A stretch of 11,776 nucleotides of DNA from Opitutia bacterium. GTDB taxonomy: Bacteria > Verrucomicrobiota > Verrucomicrobiia > Opitutales > Coraliomargaritaceae. Below are positions 1 to 6,630 of this stretch, one piece after another. The stretch is from contig JABJQI010000104.1 in assembly GCA_018663485.1 (NCBI GenBank), positions 1 to 11,776 on the forward strand. The letters are read 5' to 3'. Below the pieces are notes generated by a model. It was given only the letters and a program-made list of their open reading frames with translations. It did no database searches and was not told where the DNA came from. The translations under genes were made by a program, and so were the position numbers. Every line of letters begins with the position of its first letter. Position 1 is the first letter of the stretch.

Positions 1-191
1 CGGTAGTCAGCGAATCAATAAAGCCACGACGAAGATGCTTTTTAGAGGTAATTTCATAAACTTAAGATAATTAAAAATCATGAAACCTACGAAGAGGGCT
101 AGGCAAATCTATTTCTCAGCAAGCATTGAAATAGCACCAGGTCAGCTTTCTCGCCCAAAATGCTACGCCTCACGCGGATCTTTCTCAACCC

Positions 192-602
192 TCAGCCCTC
201 CTCCATCACGCCATCCACATAATACCAGTTACCAGCGCTGCGACGAAAGCGCGACCGCTCGTGATGAATCGCCTGCTCACCATCCTGAATATAACTCGCC
301 TTAAATTCGACCTTGCCGGTTTTGTTCTCCGCGCCGCCCTGCGAGGCGCTCATCACTTCCAAGCCGATCCACTGAATCGAGTCGGCAACGGATTTATAAT
401 TCACCCACAAGTCCGTCGTGCGCACTGCAGGCAAGGTCGTGCCCACTAAGTAATCGATCTGCCCACGCACATAAGCGCAGTAGCGAGAACGCATCAAAGC
501 CTCGGCGGTTGCAGCCATCTCCCTGCCAGCATGAAACGGCTCACAGCAATCGGCATAGTCCGCACCTCTCCCGCAGGCACACAAAGTCTTCGCATCAGTC
601 AT
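192..602 (-). CDS. YchJ-like SEC-C motif protein (UPF0225 type)
   Basis: This 136-residue protein resembles the YchJ/UPF0225 family, small proteins of unknown biochemical role. Near the N-terminus it has a SEC-C-type zinc knuckle (CACGRG...DCC, Cys8, Cys10, Cys19, Cys20). This is followed by the family's conserved stretch EALMRSRYCAYVRGQIDYL (about residues 34-52). The rest matches the NTF2-like YchJ middle domain and ends in HHERSRF...GNWYYVDG. Some family members carry a second SEC-C knuckle at the C-terminus; this one stops without it. The open frame extends to 659, but I prefer the ATG at 600-602. It puts the zinc knuckle at the usual distance from the N-terminus, and AAGGTGG (608-614, minus strand) lies five bases ahead as a near-consensus ribosome site. 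The gene diverges from the helicase. Family assignment is fairly sure; function is unknown. Confidence 0.85.
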   Translation of the reverse strand: MTDAKTLCACGRGADYADCCEPFHAGREMAATAEALMRSRYCAYVRGQIDYLVGTTLPAVRTTDLWVNYKSVADSIQWIGLEVMSASQGGAENKTGKVEFKASYIQDGEQAIHHERSRFRRSAGNWYYVDGVMEEG

Positions 603-607
603 GCATC

Positions 608-614
608 CCACCTT
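608..614 (-). promoter_or_regulatory. Ribosome binding site of the YchJ-like gene
   Basis: On the minus strand this reads AAGGTGG, six of seven bases of AAGGAGG, five bases before the ATG at 602. It is the only good Shine-Dalgarno match found ahead of any gene here, and it favours the 602 start over the upstream ATGs at 632 and 659. Confidence 0.5.
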
Positions 615-816
615 ACCCAATCGAACCGACATTGAAACCACTTTCGAGCGCTGCAACAATCAACTGAAAGACGAAACTAATCTACACAAAGTTCAACCGT
701 AGCGCCAGTACTCGTCGCAGGCCGAACCAATGCCATACCTCAGACCCTATTTTTTTATAGCAACGTCGCTACAACCCACACTTGCACTCCACCGCTGAAC
801 CCAAATGCTCCTAAGC

Positions 817-858
817 TCTCAGCCCTCAAGTCTCCGCCCTCCGCTCTCAGCCCTACAC
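817..858. repeat. Three tandem 14-base units (TCTC[A/C]GCCCT core)
   Basis: Three head-to-tail units occur at 817-830, 831-844 and 845-858. Each begins TCTCAGCCCT or TCTCCGCCCT, and the last four bases vary. The array ends 11 bases before the helicase ATG, where a ribosome site would normally be. A related word, TCTCAACCCTC, overlaps the stop codon of the YchJ-like gene at 183-193 and is followed by AGCCCTC. Its role is unknown; it may be a dispersed intergenic repeat. Confidence 0.7.
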
Positions 859-869
859 CTTCTTCCCAA

Positions 870-3410
870 ATGGATTTCCCGCTCAAGCCGCTCACCACCG
901 TTACCGATCCCGATGCCCTCATGGAGCACTTCCTTGAGTATGCACTGGCCAAGAACATCGAGCTCTACCCCACACAAGAGGAAGCCATCCTCGAACTCTT
1001 TTCAGGCAAGAACGTCATTCTCAACACCCCCACTGGTTCAGGCAAATCCTTGGTCGCCGCCGCACTCCATTTCCTCTCCGCCTCACAAGGTCGCCAATCC
1101 GTCTACACCTGCCCGATCAAGGCGCTGGTCAACGAAAAGTTCCTCTCGCTCTGCCGCGACTTCGGCCCCGAGAATGTCGGTATGATGACTGGCGACGCCT
1201 CCGTCAACCGCGGCGCTCCGATCCTGTGCTGCACCGCCGAGATCCTCGCCAACATCGCCCTACGCGATGGCGACCAGGCGAAAGTTCACGACGTCATCAT
1301 GGACGAATTCCACTACTATTCCGACCTCGAACGCGGCGGCGCGTGGCAAGCCCCCCTGCTCACACTGCCACAGTCACGCTTCCTACTGATCTCAGCCACC
1401 CTCGGCGAAACACGCTTCTTTGAGCGCGAACTCGAGCGCGTCACTGGCAACGAGTGCGTCACCGTCTTCAGCACCGAGCGCCCCGTACCGCTCGAATTCA
1501 CTTACGCCGAAGACACCCTGACCGAAACACTGGAAAAACTGCAAGCGGCCAAAAAGTTCCCCGTCTACATCGTCCACTTCACGCAACGCTCCGCGTCCGA
1601 GACCGCGCAAAGCATCCTCAGCCTCAACGTCTGCAGCAAAGAGGAAAAAGTACTGATCACCAAAGAGCTACAGGACGTCGCCTTCACTAGCCCCTTTGGC
1701 AAAGAGATCAAAAAGCTGCTGCGTAGCGGCATCGGCCTACACCACGCGGGTTTGCTGCCCAAGTATCGAGTGCTGATCGAGAAGCTCGCTCAGAAAGGCA
1801 TGCTCAAAGTGATTTGCGGCACCGATACCCTCGGCGTCGGCGTCAACGTGCCGATCCGCACCGTGCTCTTCACCCAGCTCTGTAAATATGGCGGCGTCAA
1901 AACCGGCATCCTCACCGCCCGCGACTTCCACCAAATCAGTGGACGCGCAGGCCGCAAAGGCTTCGACGACCACGGCTATGTCGTCTCGATGGCACCCGAG
2001 CATGTGATCGAGAATAAGCGCCTCGAAGCCAAAGCCGCAGGCGACCCGAAAAAGAAAAAGAAGCTGGTCAAGCGCAAGCCCCCCGAGCGCGGCTTCGTGC
2101 ACTGGGACGAGCAAACCTTCACCCGCCTACAAACCGCTCCCGCCGAGCCACTCAAATCCAGCTTCAAAGTATCGCACGGTATGTTGCTCAACGTCCTCGG
2201 CCGCAAGGGCGACGGCTGCGCAGCCATGCGCGCGCTGATCAACGACTGCCACAACAACGACGGCTCCAAGAAGACTATGCGCAAGCAATCCTTCCAGCTG
2301 TTTCGCGCACTGGTCGACCGCAGCATTATCGAGATCCAACCTAAAGGCGCTGAGCGAAAGCTACGAATTAACGTCGACCTACAAGACGACTTTTCGCTCA
2401 ATCAAACCCTCGCGCTCTACTGCATCGACACGCTCGGCCTGCTCGACACCACAGCGCCCGAATACGAGCTCAAACTACTCAGCTTAGTCGAATCGATTCT
2501 CGAAAATCCCGACATCATACTACGCAAACAAGTCGACAAATTGAAGAGCGAAAAATTTGTCGAGATGAAGGCCACCGGTGTCGAATACGACCAGCGCATG
2601 GAAGAACTCGAAAAGATCGAATATCTCAAGCCTGAGGGCGAATTCATCTACGAGACCTTTAACATATTCGCTGCCGAGCACCCTTGGGTAGGCACTGAAA
2701 ACATCAAGCCCAAGTCCATCGCCCGCGAGATGTTTGAGCGTTACAGCAGCTTCTCCGACTACATCAAGAGTTACGGACTGATGCGCGCCGAAGGCCTGCT
2801 GCTGCGCCACCTGACCAACGTTTACCGCGTGCTGAGCAACACCATCCCACCGGCCTTCAAGACCGAAGCCGTCGATGAAGTGATCACCTACATCGAGACG
2901 CTGCTGCGGATTACCGACTCCAGCCTGCTCGACGAATGGGAGACGCTCAAAGACCCGGACTACAAGCCCAACACCGACGAATCTCAGCTCGCGCCGAAAG
3001 GCCCGACTGACATCACCCGCGACCGCGAAGCCTTCACCCGCCTGGTCCGCAACGAGGTATTCCGCTTCCTGCGCATGTTGGCCAATAAAGAATATCAGGA
3101 AATCGACGAAACCTTCGAGCTCGACCAGATGTACCCCGAAGCCAAGTGGAAATACACCGAGCTAGGCAAAACAATGGACGCCTACTACGAAGGCCACGAA
3201 TGGATCCGCCTCGACCCCGAAGCCCGCAACAAGGCCAACACCAAGATCACTGAATCGGACGATCGCACAAGCTGGACGATTGAGCAAACACTAGTCGACC
3301 CCGAAGCGCTCAACGACCTCCAAATCGTATTCGAACTTTCGATACAACAAGCCAAAGAGCACAGCATCGTCAAAATCGTACCACTGGAATTGAAGTCGAT
3401 CGCGGAATAA
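870..3410 (+). CDS. Ski2-like DEAD/DEAH-box helicase with C-terminal DUF3516-like region
   Basis: This is an 846-residue superfamily 2 helicase of the Ski2/Mtr4 type, expected to unwind RNA or DNA using ATP in the cytoplasm. All core motifs are visible: a Q-like YPTQ (33-36), Walker A TPTGSGKS (53-60), Ia PIKALVNEK (82-90), Ib TAEIL (122-126), Walker B DEFH (145-148), motif III SAT (175-177), motif V GTDTLGVGVNVP (317-328) and motif VI QISGRAGRKG (355-364). A very basic linker (KKKKK, about 394-398) follows the core. The remaining roughly 440 residues are helical and charged, as in DUF3516 proteins, whose role I do not know. No Shine-Dalgarno site precedes the ATG; the next in-frame ATG is at codon 18 (921). 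The gene is apparently monocistronic and lies divergent to the YchJ-like gene. Helicase identity is certain; the DUF3516 label comes from family memory. Confidence 0.93.
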   Translation: MDFPLKPLTTVTDPDALMEHFLEYALAKNIELYPTQEEAILELFSGKNVILNTPTGSGKSLVAAALHFLSASQGRQSVYTCPIKALVNEKFLSLCRDFGPENVGMMTGDASVNRGAPILCCTAEILANIALRDGDQAKVHDVIMDEFHYYSDLERGGAWQAPLLTLPQSRFLLISATLGETRFFERELERVTGNECVTVFSTERPVPLEFTYAEDTLTETLEKLQAAKKFPVYIVHFTQRSASETAQSILSLNVCSKEEKVLITKELQDVAFTSPFGKEIKKLLRSGIGLHHAGLLPKYRVLIEKLAQKGMLKVICGTDTLGVGVNVPIRTVLFTQLCKYGGVKTGILTARDFHQISGRAGRKGFDDHGYVVSMAPEHVIENKRLEAKAAGDPKKKKKLVKRKPPERGFVHWDEQTFTRLQTAPAEPLKSSFKVSHGMLLNVLGRKGDGCAAMRALINDCHNNDGSKKTMRKQSFQLFRALVDRSIIEIQPKGAERKLRINVDLQDDFSLNQTLALYCIDTLGLLDTTAPEYELKLLSLVESILENPDIILRKQVDKLKSEKFVEMKATGVEYDQRMEELEKIEYLKPEGEFIYETFNIFAAEHPWVGTENIKPKSIAREMFERYSSFSDYIKSYGLMRAEGLLLRHLTNVYRVLSNTIPPAFKTEAVDEVITYIETLLRITDSSLLDEWETLKDPDYKPNTDESQLAPKGPTDITRDREAFTRLVRNEVFRFLRMLANKEYQEIDETFELDQMYPEAKWKYTELGKTMDAYYEGHEWIRLDPEARNKANTKITESDDRTSWTIEQTLVDPEALNDLQIVFELSIQQAKEHSIVKIVPLELKSIAE

Positions 3411-3479
3411 CGGAACTGCCAGGAATCCTTATTTTGCGTCTACCCCCTTCTCTCGCTCCACAAGTAAGAATGGTTTGTT

Positions 3480-3508
3480 TTGTTAGTAAAATTTTTTAAG
3501 TTTATAGC
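3480..3508 (+). promoter_or_regulatory. Possible sigma-70-type promoter
   Basis: TTGTTA (3480-3485) and TATAGC (3503-3508) are 17 bases apart, each matching four of six consensus bases, in AT-rich DNA. The predicted start point near 3515 falls inside the palindrome at 3509-3530. If used, the leader before the Sel1 gene would be about 320 bases. This is weak evidence without transcript data. Confidence 0.25.
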
Positions 3509-3530
3509 TCTATTTGCCATGCCAAATAGA
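3509..3530. repeat. Perfect 8-bp inverted repeat with 6-base centre
   Basis: TCTATTTG (3509-3516) and CAAATAGA (3523-3530) are exact reverse complements around CCATGC. No T-run follows, so it is not a typical terminator. Its position over the predicted start of the 3480-3508 promoter suggests an operator, but this is inference. Confidence 0.6.
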
Positions 3531-3834
3531 ACGGCATCGGTATAATCCGAGGACGTAGGCAACAAATTCCCTCAGGACATCGGTAACACGTCAAAAGTCC
3601 TCAGCGCCTCTGTGCGAATCAATCGTTCATCTCACCTCGGTCATTGCCTCGCCACACAAAACGCGGCTTTGCTGGAGGTCCAGTGGCGCAGAACTTTGCA
3701 GGTGTAAGACAGACGTGAACCACATCGATTTAAATCTGGCAAAGCCTACAGTCCAACCTAGCATTTTTAATATTCGGCCCAGATCCGCACGCCACGCCAA
3801 GGACCTAACAGACCACACCACCTTAAAAACATAA

Positions 3835-4527
3835 ATGAAACCATTCAAATCTATATTCCTCGCGCTCAGCACATGCCTGCTTGGCTCTTGTATTGCCACG
3901 ACTAGCACACAGGCGCAGCGCATCGAAGACCAGCCTCTGCCTGCGCATTTCGTGGCCGGACTCGAAGCCTATACCGCCAACAACCTGCCGCTGGCCTACA
4001 CCGAATTTTTAGCTGCGGCGAATGAAGGACATCTCGATTCTCAATTCAATGTGGCCCTGATGCATGAAAATGGCATCGGAGTGGTAAAGGATCTAGAGGA
4101 AGCGCTGTCATGGTATCGAAAAGCCTCGTTGAAGGGTAGCTCAGCCGCGCAATTTAATCTAGGAGTGCTCTATGAAAATGGCCGTGGCACAGAGGTTAAT
4201 TTCGCCGAAGCGAATGAGTGGTATCGACAGGCAGCCGCGCAAGGCGACCCAATGGCGATCGGCAATTTAGGCATGCTTTATATACGCGGCGATGGCGTGC
4301 CAGTAAACAAGGTCGCAGGTATTGCACTCTTGTTACAGTCAGCCACACTAGACTCGTCTCCAGCCAACAATGCCAAGCAAAACATTTCAGGCACACAAGG
4401 CCTCACTCCTCAGATGATCCAAGAGGCCCAAGCACTTGTCGATCAAATGAACAAAGCAAAGAACCTACTGGTGCCACTCGATCAACACCTGACCCTAGCA
4501 AATATCCCAAAGTATCCAGGCTATTAA
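3835..4527 (+). CDS. Sel1-repeat (SLR) lipoprotein
   Basis: This 230-residue protein begins with a lipoprotein signal: basic MKPFK, a hydrophobic stretch, then lipobox LGSC with the modified cysteine at 19. It is therefore expected to be membrane-anchored outside the cytoplasm. From about residue 40 onwards it consists of alpha/alpha repeats. Three Sel1-type units are clear: about 66-101 (FNVALMHENGIGV...ALSWYRKA), 102-138 (FNLGVLYENGRG...ANEWYRQAA) and 138-174 (GNLGMLYIRGDGV). A degenerate helical unit precedes them at about 40-65. The tail (175-230) has no repeats. Such proteins are usually scaffolds for protein contacts; no partner is evident from the neighbours. No Shine-Dalgarno site is seen before the ATG, but the signal peptide fixes the start. 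The general class is sure; the specific role is unknown. Confidence 0.9.
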   Translation: MKPFKSIFLALSTCLLGSCIATTSTQAQRIEDQPLPAHFVAGLEAYTANNLPLAYTEFLAAANEGHLDSQFNVALMHENGIGVVKDLEEALSWYRKASLKGSSAAQFNLGVLYENGRGTEVNFAEANEWYRQAAAQGDPMAIGNLGMLYIRGDGVPVNKVAGIALLLQSATLDSSPANNAKQNISGTQGLTPQMIQEAQALVDQMNKAKNLLVPLDQHLTLANIPKYPGY

Positions 4528-4562
4528 GATCAACAGTCTCGACTAATCACGTTGCTAGCCGT

Positions 4563-4607
4563 AAAAAAAGTCCCACCCTCGCTGATAAGCTAGACACTGG
4601 TGAGACT
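4563..4607 (-). terminator. Rho-independent terminator reading leftward
   Basis: On the minus strand AGTCTCACC pairs with GGTGGGACT as a nine-pair stem with one G-U pair, followed directly by seven Ts (4569-4563). The loop is 21 bases and contains a small inner GCT/AGC pairing. On the plus strand there is no T-run, so it does not look built for the Sel1 gene. It implies a leftward transcript from somewhere between 4610 and 4970. Confidence 0.6.
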
Positions 4608-4665
4608 CAGCTAAGATTTGGAAGTCGGCAGATATAAGAGCTGGTGACGAGCAACAGCAAATCGA

Positions 4666-4738
4666 GAGGGACGTCCTCGGTATCGTCCGCGTTGCCTCTA
4701 AACTTATTTAGCTGCGGTTCGCGCGGAGTCGGTCCCTC
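4666..4738. repeat. Pair of inverted REP-like copies
   Basis: A 26-base element beginning GAGGGAC occurs at 4666-4691 on the plus strand and at 4713-4738 on the minus strand. The copies share GAGGGAC, an inner CTC and a later CCGC, about 16 of 26 positions. The left copy can fold by GGACG (4669-4673) pairing with CGTCC (4684-4688), closed further out by AGAGG (4665-4669) with CCTCT (4695-4699) as an alternative. The head-to-head arrangement is like that of bacterial interspersed mosaic elements. Confidence 0.45.
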
Positions 4739-4767
4739 CCCTGTTGCAATGCGGAAGAATCCCCAGT

Positions 4768-4784
4768 AATCGGAACGACCTCCC
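4768..4784 (+). repeat. Direct repeat copy 1 (AATCGGAACGACCTCCC)
   Basis: This 17-base word recurs with two changes at 5116-5132 in the same orientation, about 350 bases away. Both copies follow a GC-rich palindromic stretch, which suggests they are the ends of related dispersed elements. Confidence 0.5.
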
Positions 4785-4822
4785 CAAACAAGGTGCATCG
4801 CCAATTAGTGAAAAAGGGTAAA

Positions 4823-4849
4823 GGAGCGAGGGCGAGTCGCCCACACTCC
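4823..4849. repeat. 27-base imperfect palindrome
   Basis: GGAG (4823-4826) pairs with CTCC (4846-4849), and GGGCGA (4830-4835) with TCGCCC (4837-4842), around G4836. Only a 3x3 internal loop breaks it. No T-run follows on either strand. It sits just downstream of the minus-strand TATAAT and would form the first hairpin of any RNA made from it. Confidence 0.55.
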
Positions 4850-4860
4850 GATCGCGGTTT

Positions 4861-4888
4861 ATTATACTCGCAGAGTGCAATGGTTCAA
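4861..4888 (-). promoter_or_regulatory. Possible sigma-70-type promoter reading leftward
   Basis: On the minus strand a perfect TATAAT (4866-4861) lies 16 bases after TTGAAC (4888-4883, four of six). The predicted start is near 4854. No credible protein gene follows, but a strong terminator lies about 290 bases downstream. Confidence 0.4.
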
Positions 4889-4977
4889 ACAAGCCCATAA
4901 TCAGGGACCCGTTGCCCCTAAGATGAAACAATCTGTGGTTTTAATCGAAACTGCGCCACTAACCGACAATTAAGCAC

Positions 4978-5015
4978 AAAAAAGCCCTTAAGCAGTTAAT
5001 ACCTAAGGGCTTTTT
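4978..5015. terminator. Bidirectional terminator hairpin (duplicate of the tRNA-Phe terminator)
   Basis: AAAAAGCCCTTA (4979-4990) and TAAGGGCTTTTT (5004-5015) form a perfect 12-bp stem around a 13-base loop. T-runs exist on both strands, so it could end transcripts from either side, for example the Sel1 gene reading rightward. It closely resembles the tRNA-Phe terminator at 5135-5167 and is attached to a copy of a tRNA 3' end. Confidence 0.65.
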
Positions 5016-5019
5016 CAAG

Positions 5020-5035
5020 TGGTGCCCGGGCCCAG
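5020..5035 (-). pseudogene. Remnant of a tRNA 3' end
   Basis: The minus strand reads CTGGGCCCGGGCACCA, the end of a T-arm, an acceptor strand, a discriminator A and CCA. The intact tRNA-Phe ends CTGGGTCCGGCCACCA, and both are followed by CTTGAA[A/G]AAGCCCT and a terminator. No tRNA body can be found upstream of the remnant. The acceptor differs from tRNA-Phe at two positions, so it may come from a diverged copy or another tRNA. Confidence 0.55.
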
Positions 5036-5040
5036 ACTAA

Positions 5041-5119
5041 GTGCGCGCACTTGCGTGCAGGGCGTAGCCCAAACAATCAACGATTCGCGAGCGCGGTAGC
5101 GCGGGATTGCAACGCAATC
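5041..5119. repeat. Cluster of four short hairpins
   Basis: GTGCGCGCAC (5041-5050) is a perfect palindrome. GGGC-GTA-GCCC (5060-5070), GCGC-GGTA-GCGC (5091-5102) and GATTGC-AAC-GCAATC (5105-5119) are stems with 3-4 base loops. They stand in a row between the tRNA-tail remnant and the tRNA-Phe terminator and look like REP-type intergenic DNA. Confidence 0.55.
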
Positions 5120-5132
5120 GGGACGACCACCC
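5116..5132 (+). repeat. Direct repeat copy 2 (AATCGGGACGACCACCC)
   Basis: It matches 15 of 17 bases of the word at 4768-4784 and overlaps the right arm of the last hairpin in the 5041-5119 cluster. Confidence 0.5.
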
Positions 5133-5134
5133 AC

Positions 5135-5167
5135 AAAAAAGCCCTAAGCGGCTACAGCCTAGGGCTT
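5135..5167 (-). terminator. Terminator of tRNA-Phe
   Basis: On the minus strand AAGCCCTAGGC pairs with GCTTAGGGCTT (11 pairs, one G-U) and runs into six Ts (5140-5135). It begins seven bases after the encoded CCA of tRNA-Phe, so it ends that transcript. Confidence 0.75.
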
Positions 5168-5174
5168 CTTCAAG

Positions 5175-5250
<76 letters not shown>

Positions 5251-5267
5251 ATACTTAGAAAGGCGGC

Positions 5268-5296
5268 ATTAAGTGTTCGCGTTAGGCACTCGTCAA
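5268..5296 (-). promoter_or_regulatory. Promoter of tRNA-Phe
   Basis: On the minus strand TTGACG (5296-5291, five of six) and CTTAAT (5273-5268, four of six) are exactly 17 bases apart. The start would be near 5261, giving about a ten-base leader before the mature tRNA. Confidence 0.55.
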
Positions 5297-5372
5297 CCGG
5301 TTTTTTCAATTTTCTTACATCCACTGCATTTACCCTTAAAGTACCTGTTTTAAGCAAAATTCAAACAAGGGT

Positions 5373-5400
5373 TTGTCTTTACCTCAATTGACTTCCTAAT
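5373..5400 (+). promoter_or_regulatory. Possible promoter of the RND efflux operon
   Basis: TTGTCT (5373-5378) and CCTAAT (5395-5400), four of six each, are 16 bases apart, with a start near 5407. CAAAC-AAGG-GTTTG (5362-5375) is a small inverted repeat overlapping the -35 element and could be an operator half-site pair. An alternative -35, TTGACT (5388-5393), lacks a good -10. No regulator gene is adjacent. Confidence 0.25.
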
Positions 5401-5450
5401 ACGGCACAAATTGCTAAAAACAACGGCATCACACTGAAAAACTGCGTATC

Positions 5451-6590
5451 ATGATTAAGAAAAAACTCTTTGGAATTTGCATATTTGGGGCTCTCATTCT
5501 CGTCCTCGTATTCCTTGTCGGCACCAAGAAGCTCTCATTCGAAGCGATGGTAGCTGCTGGCAAACTGATGGGGCCGATGCCCGAAAGCGTCTCGACCTTC
5601 ATAGCGGAACGCCAATCTTGGGTCGATAGCGTCCAAGCGATCGGCTCAATCGAGCCCGACAAAGGCGTACGCCTCGATGCAGAAGTCGCTGGCGTGGTGA
5701 GTGCGATTAATTTTAAAAACGGTCAAGATGTCGATGCGGGCACGGTTCTGGTTCAACTGGATATTACAGTCGAATCGGCACTACTGATCTCTAATAAGGC
5801 CACCGCAGACCTCGCTGAGATTGAATTGCTTCGTGCCAAACGCTTGCGCAGCACAGACTCGATCGCTCAATCACAGTTGGATCGCGCACAAGCTAACTTT
5901 GACAAAGCCAACGCACAAATGAAAAACCTAGAAGCGACCATTGAGCGCAAGACCATCCGTGCTCCTTTCAGCGGTCAACTGGGCATACGTCAGATCAACA
6001 TCGGTCAGTATCTCGCACCCGGCGCTCCCATCGTTACTCTGCAATCCTACGATAAGGTCTTCGTCAACTTCACGCTTCCACAGAAAGCCATTGCTCGAGT
6101 TGCGACTGGTATGAAAGTGGCACTTCAGAGCGACGTCTATCCCGAGCAAACATTCGAAGGTAGTGTCACGGCAATTAGCCCGCAGATCGACCCAGTGACT
6201 CGCACTGTCAAACTTCAAGGAACGCTAAAAAACCAAGATGAACGTCTTCGCCCAGGCCTATTCGTCAAAGTCACCGTCATCTTACCTAATAAAAATGACG
6301 TGCTGGTCGTACCAGCCACTTCGATCGTCTATGCGCCATATGGGAATTCAATTTTCAAAGTGGCCACCGCCACCGACGAAGTGTCTGGCCTAGAGACGAC
6401 CATCGTAAAGCAGTCGTTTATTCGTATCGGTAAGCGCAGCGGTGATTTTGTCAGCATATTAAAAGGGCTCCAAGAAGGCGACGAGATCGTCTCAGCTGGT
6501 GCCTTCAAACTAAGCAACGGTATGCCGATCACTATTAATAGCGAGTTGGCTCCCACTCCGCAACTCGCACCAAATCCAAAAAATTCTTAA
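5451..6590 (+). CDS. RND efflux periplasmic adaptor (membrane fusion protein)
   Basis: This 379-residue protein links an RND pump to an outer-membrane channel. It has an N-terminal membrane anchor (about residues 7-24, no lipobox). The first half of the barrel-sandwich/lipoyl domain contains AEVAGVVSAINFKNGQDVDAGTVLVQLD (about 77-104). A short helical hairpin spans about 108-165. The second lipoyl half has the hallmark RAPFSGQLGIR...GQYLAPG (170-191). The beta-barrel domain (about 200-275) contains ISPQIDPVTRTVKLQG, and a membrane-proximal domain follows with VLVVPATSIV and LQEGDEIVSAGAFKLSNGMPI. Length and layout are those of MexH/AcrA-type adaptors. The pump gene follows after 40 bases, so the two form an operon. 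The start is set by the anchor; no Shine-Dalgarno site is evident. The substrate cannot be told from the sequence. Confidence 0.93.
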   Translation: MIKKKLFGICIFGALILVLVFLVGTKKLSFEAMVAAGKLMGPMPESVSTFIAERQSWVDSVQAIGSIEPDKGVRLDAEVAGVVSAINFKNGQDVDAGTVLVQLDITVESALLISNKATADLAEIELLRAKRLRSTDSIAQSQLDRAQANFDKANAQMKNLEATIERKTIRAPFSGQLGIRQINIGQYLAPGAPIVTLQSYDKVFVNFTLPQKAIARVATGMKVALQSDVYPEQTFEGSVTAISPQIDPVTRTVKLQGTLKNQDERLRPGLFVKVTVILPNKNDVLVVPATSIVYAPYGNSIFKVATATDEVSGLETTIVKQSFIRIGKRSGDFVSILKGLQEGDEIVSAGAFKLSNGMPITINSELAPTPQLAPNPKNS

Positions 6591-6630
6591 TCGGCTACGT
6601 TACTATAACGACCCACATTTTGAGTCAGCT

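Larger units (their letters stand above)
3411..3834. other. 424-base gap with no supported gene
   Basis: No convincing protein or known RNA gene is visible. A minus-strand open frame (3627-3923) overlaps the start of the Sel1 gene, resembles no family I know and looks fortuitous. The left third is AT-rich and holds a promoter-like site plus a perfect palindrome, listed separately. The rest could be a long leader of the Sel1-repeat gene. Confidence 0.5.
4528..5174. other. 647-base structured gap with REP-like repeats and no convincing protein gene
   Basis: Two minus-strand open frames of 65 and 75 codons lie here (4607-4804, 4704-4931), but neither resembles a family I know, and both read through palindromic repeats. 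What can be seen is a minus-strand terminator (4563-4607), inverted repeat copies (4666-4738), a minus-strand promoter (4861-4888), a hairpin (4823-4849), a duplicated tRNA tail with terminator (4978-5035), and a run of small hairpins (5041-5119). These are listed individually. Confidence 0.6.

Noticed and set aside
20..43. Possible terminator AAAGC...GCTTT followed by Ts at the left edge
   Set aside because: The stem is only five pairs with a 12-base loop and a short T-run; too weak to call.
80..304. Plus-strand 74-codon open frame
   Set aside because: It runs into the 3' end of the YchJ-like gene on the other strand, resembles no protein I know and has no ribosome site.
1737..2114. Long minus-strand frames inside the helicase gene
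   Set aside because: They are antisense shadows of a well-supported gene; the helicase motifs on the plus strand settle the coding strand.
3627..3923. Minus-strand 98-codon frame across the Sel1 gene start
   Set aside because: It overlaps the signal peptide coding region of a recognisable lipoprotein and has no family resemblance.
4218..4637. Plus-strand 139-codon frame overlapping the Sel1 gene
   Set aside because: It is an out-of-frame shadow with Arg/Ser-rich composition, running into the terminator region.
4607..4931. Two minus-strand frames of 65 and 75 codons in the structured gap
   Set aside because: They overlap each other and read through palindromic repeats, with no known domain; more likely repeat DNA or RNA than protein.
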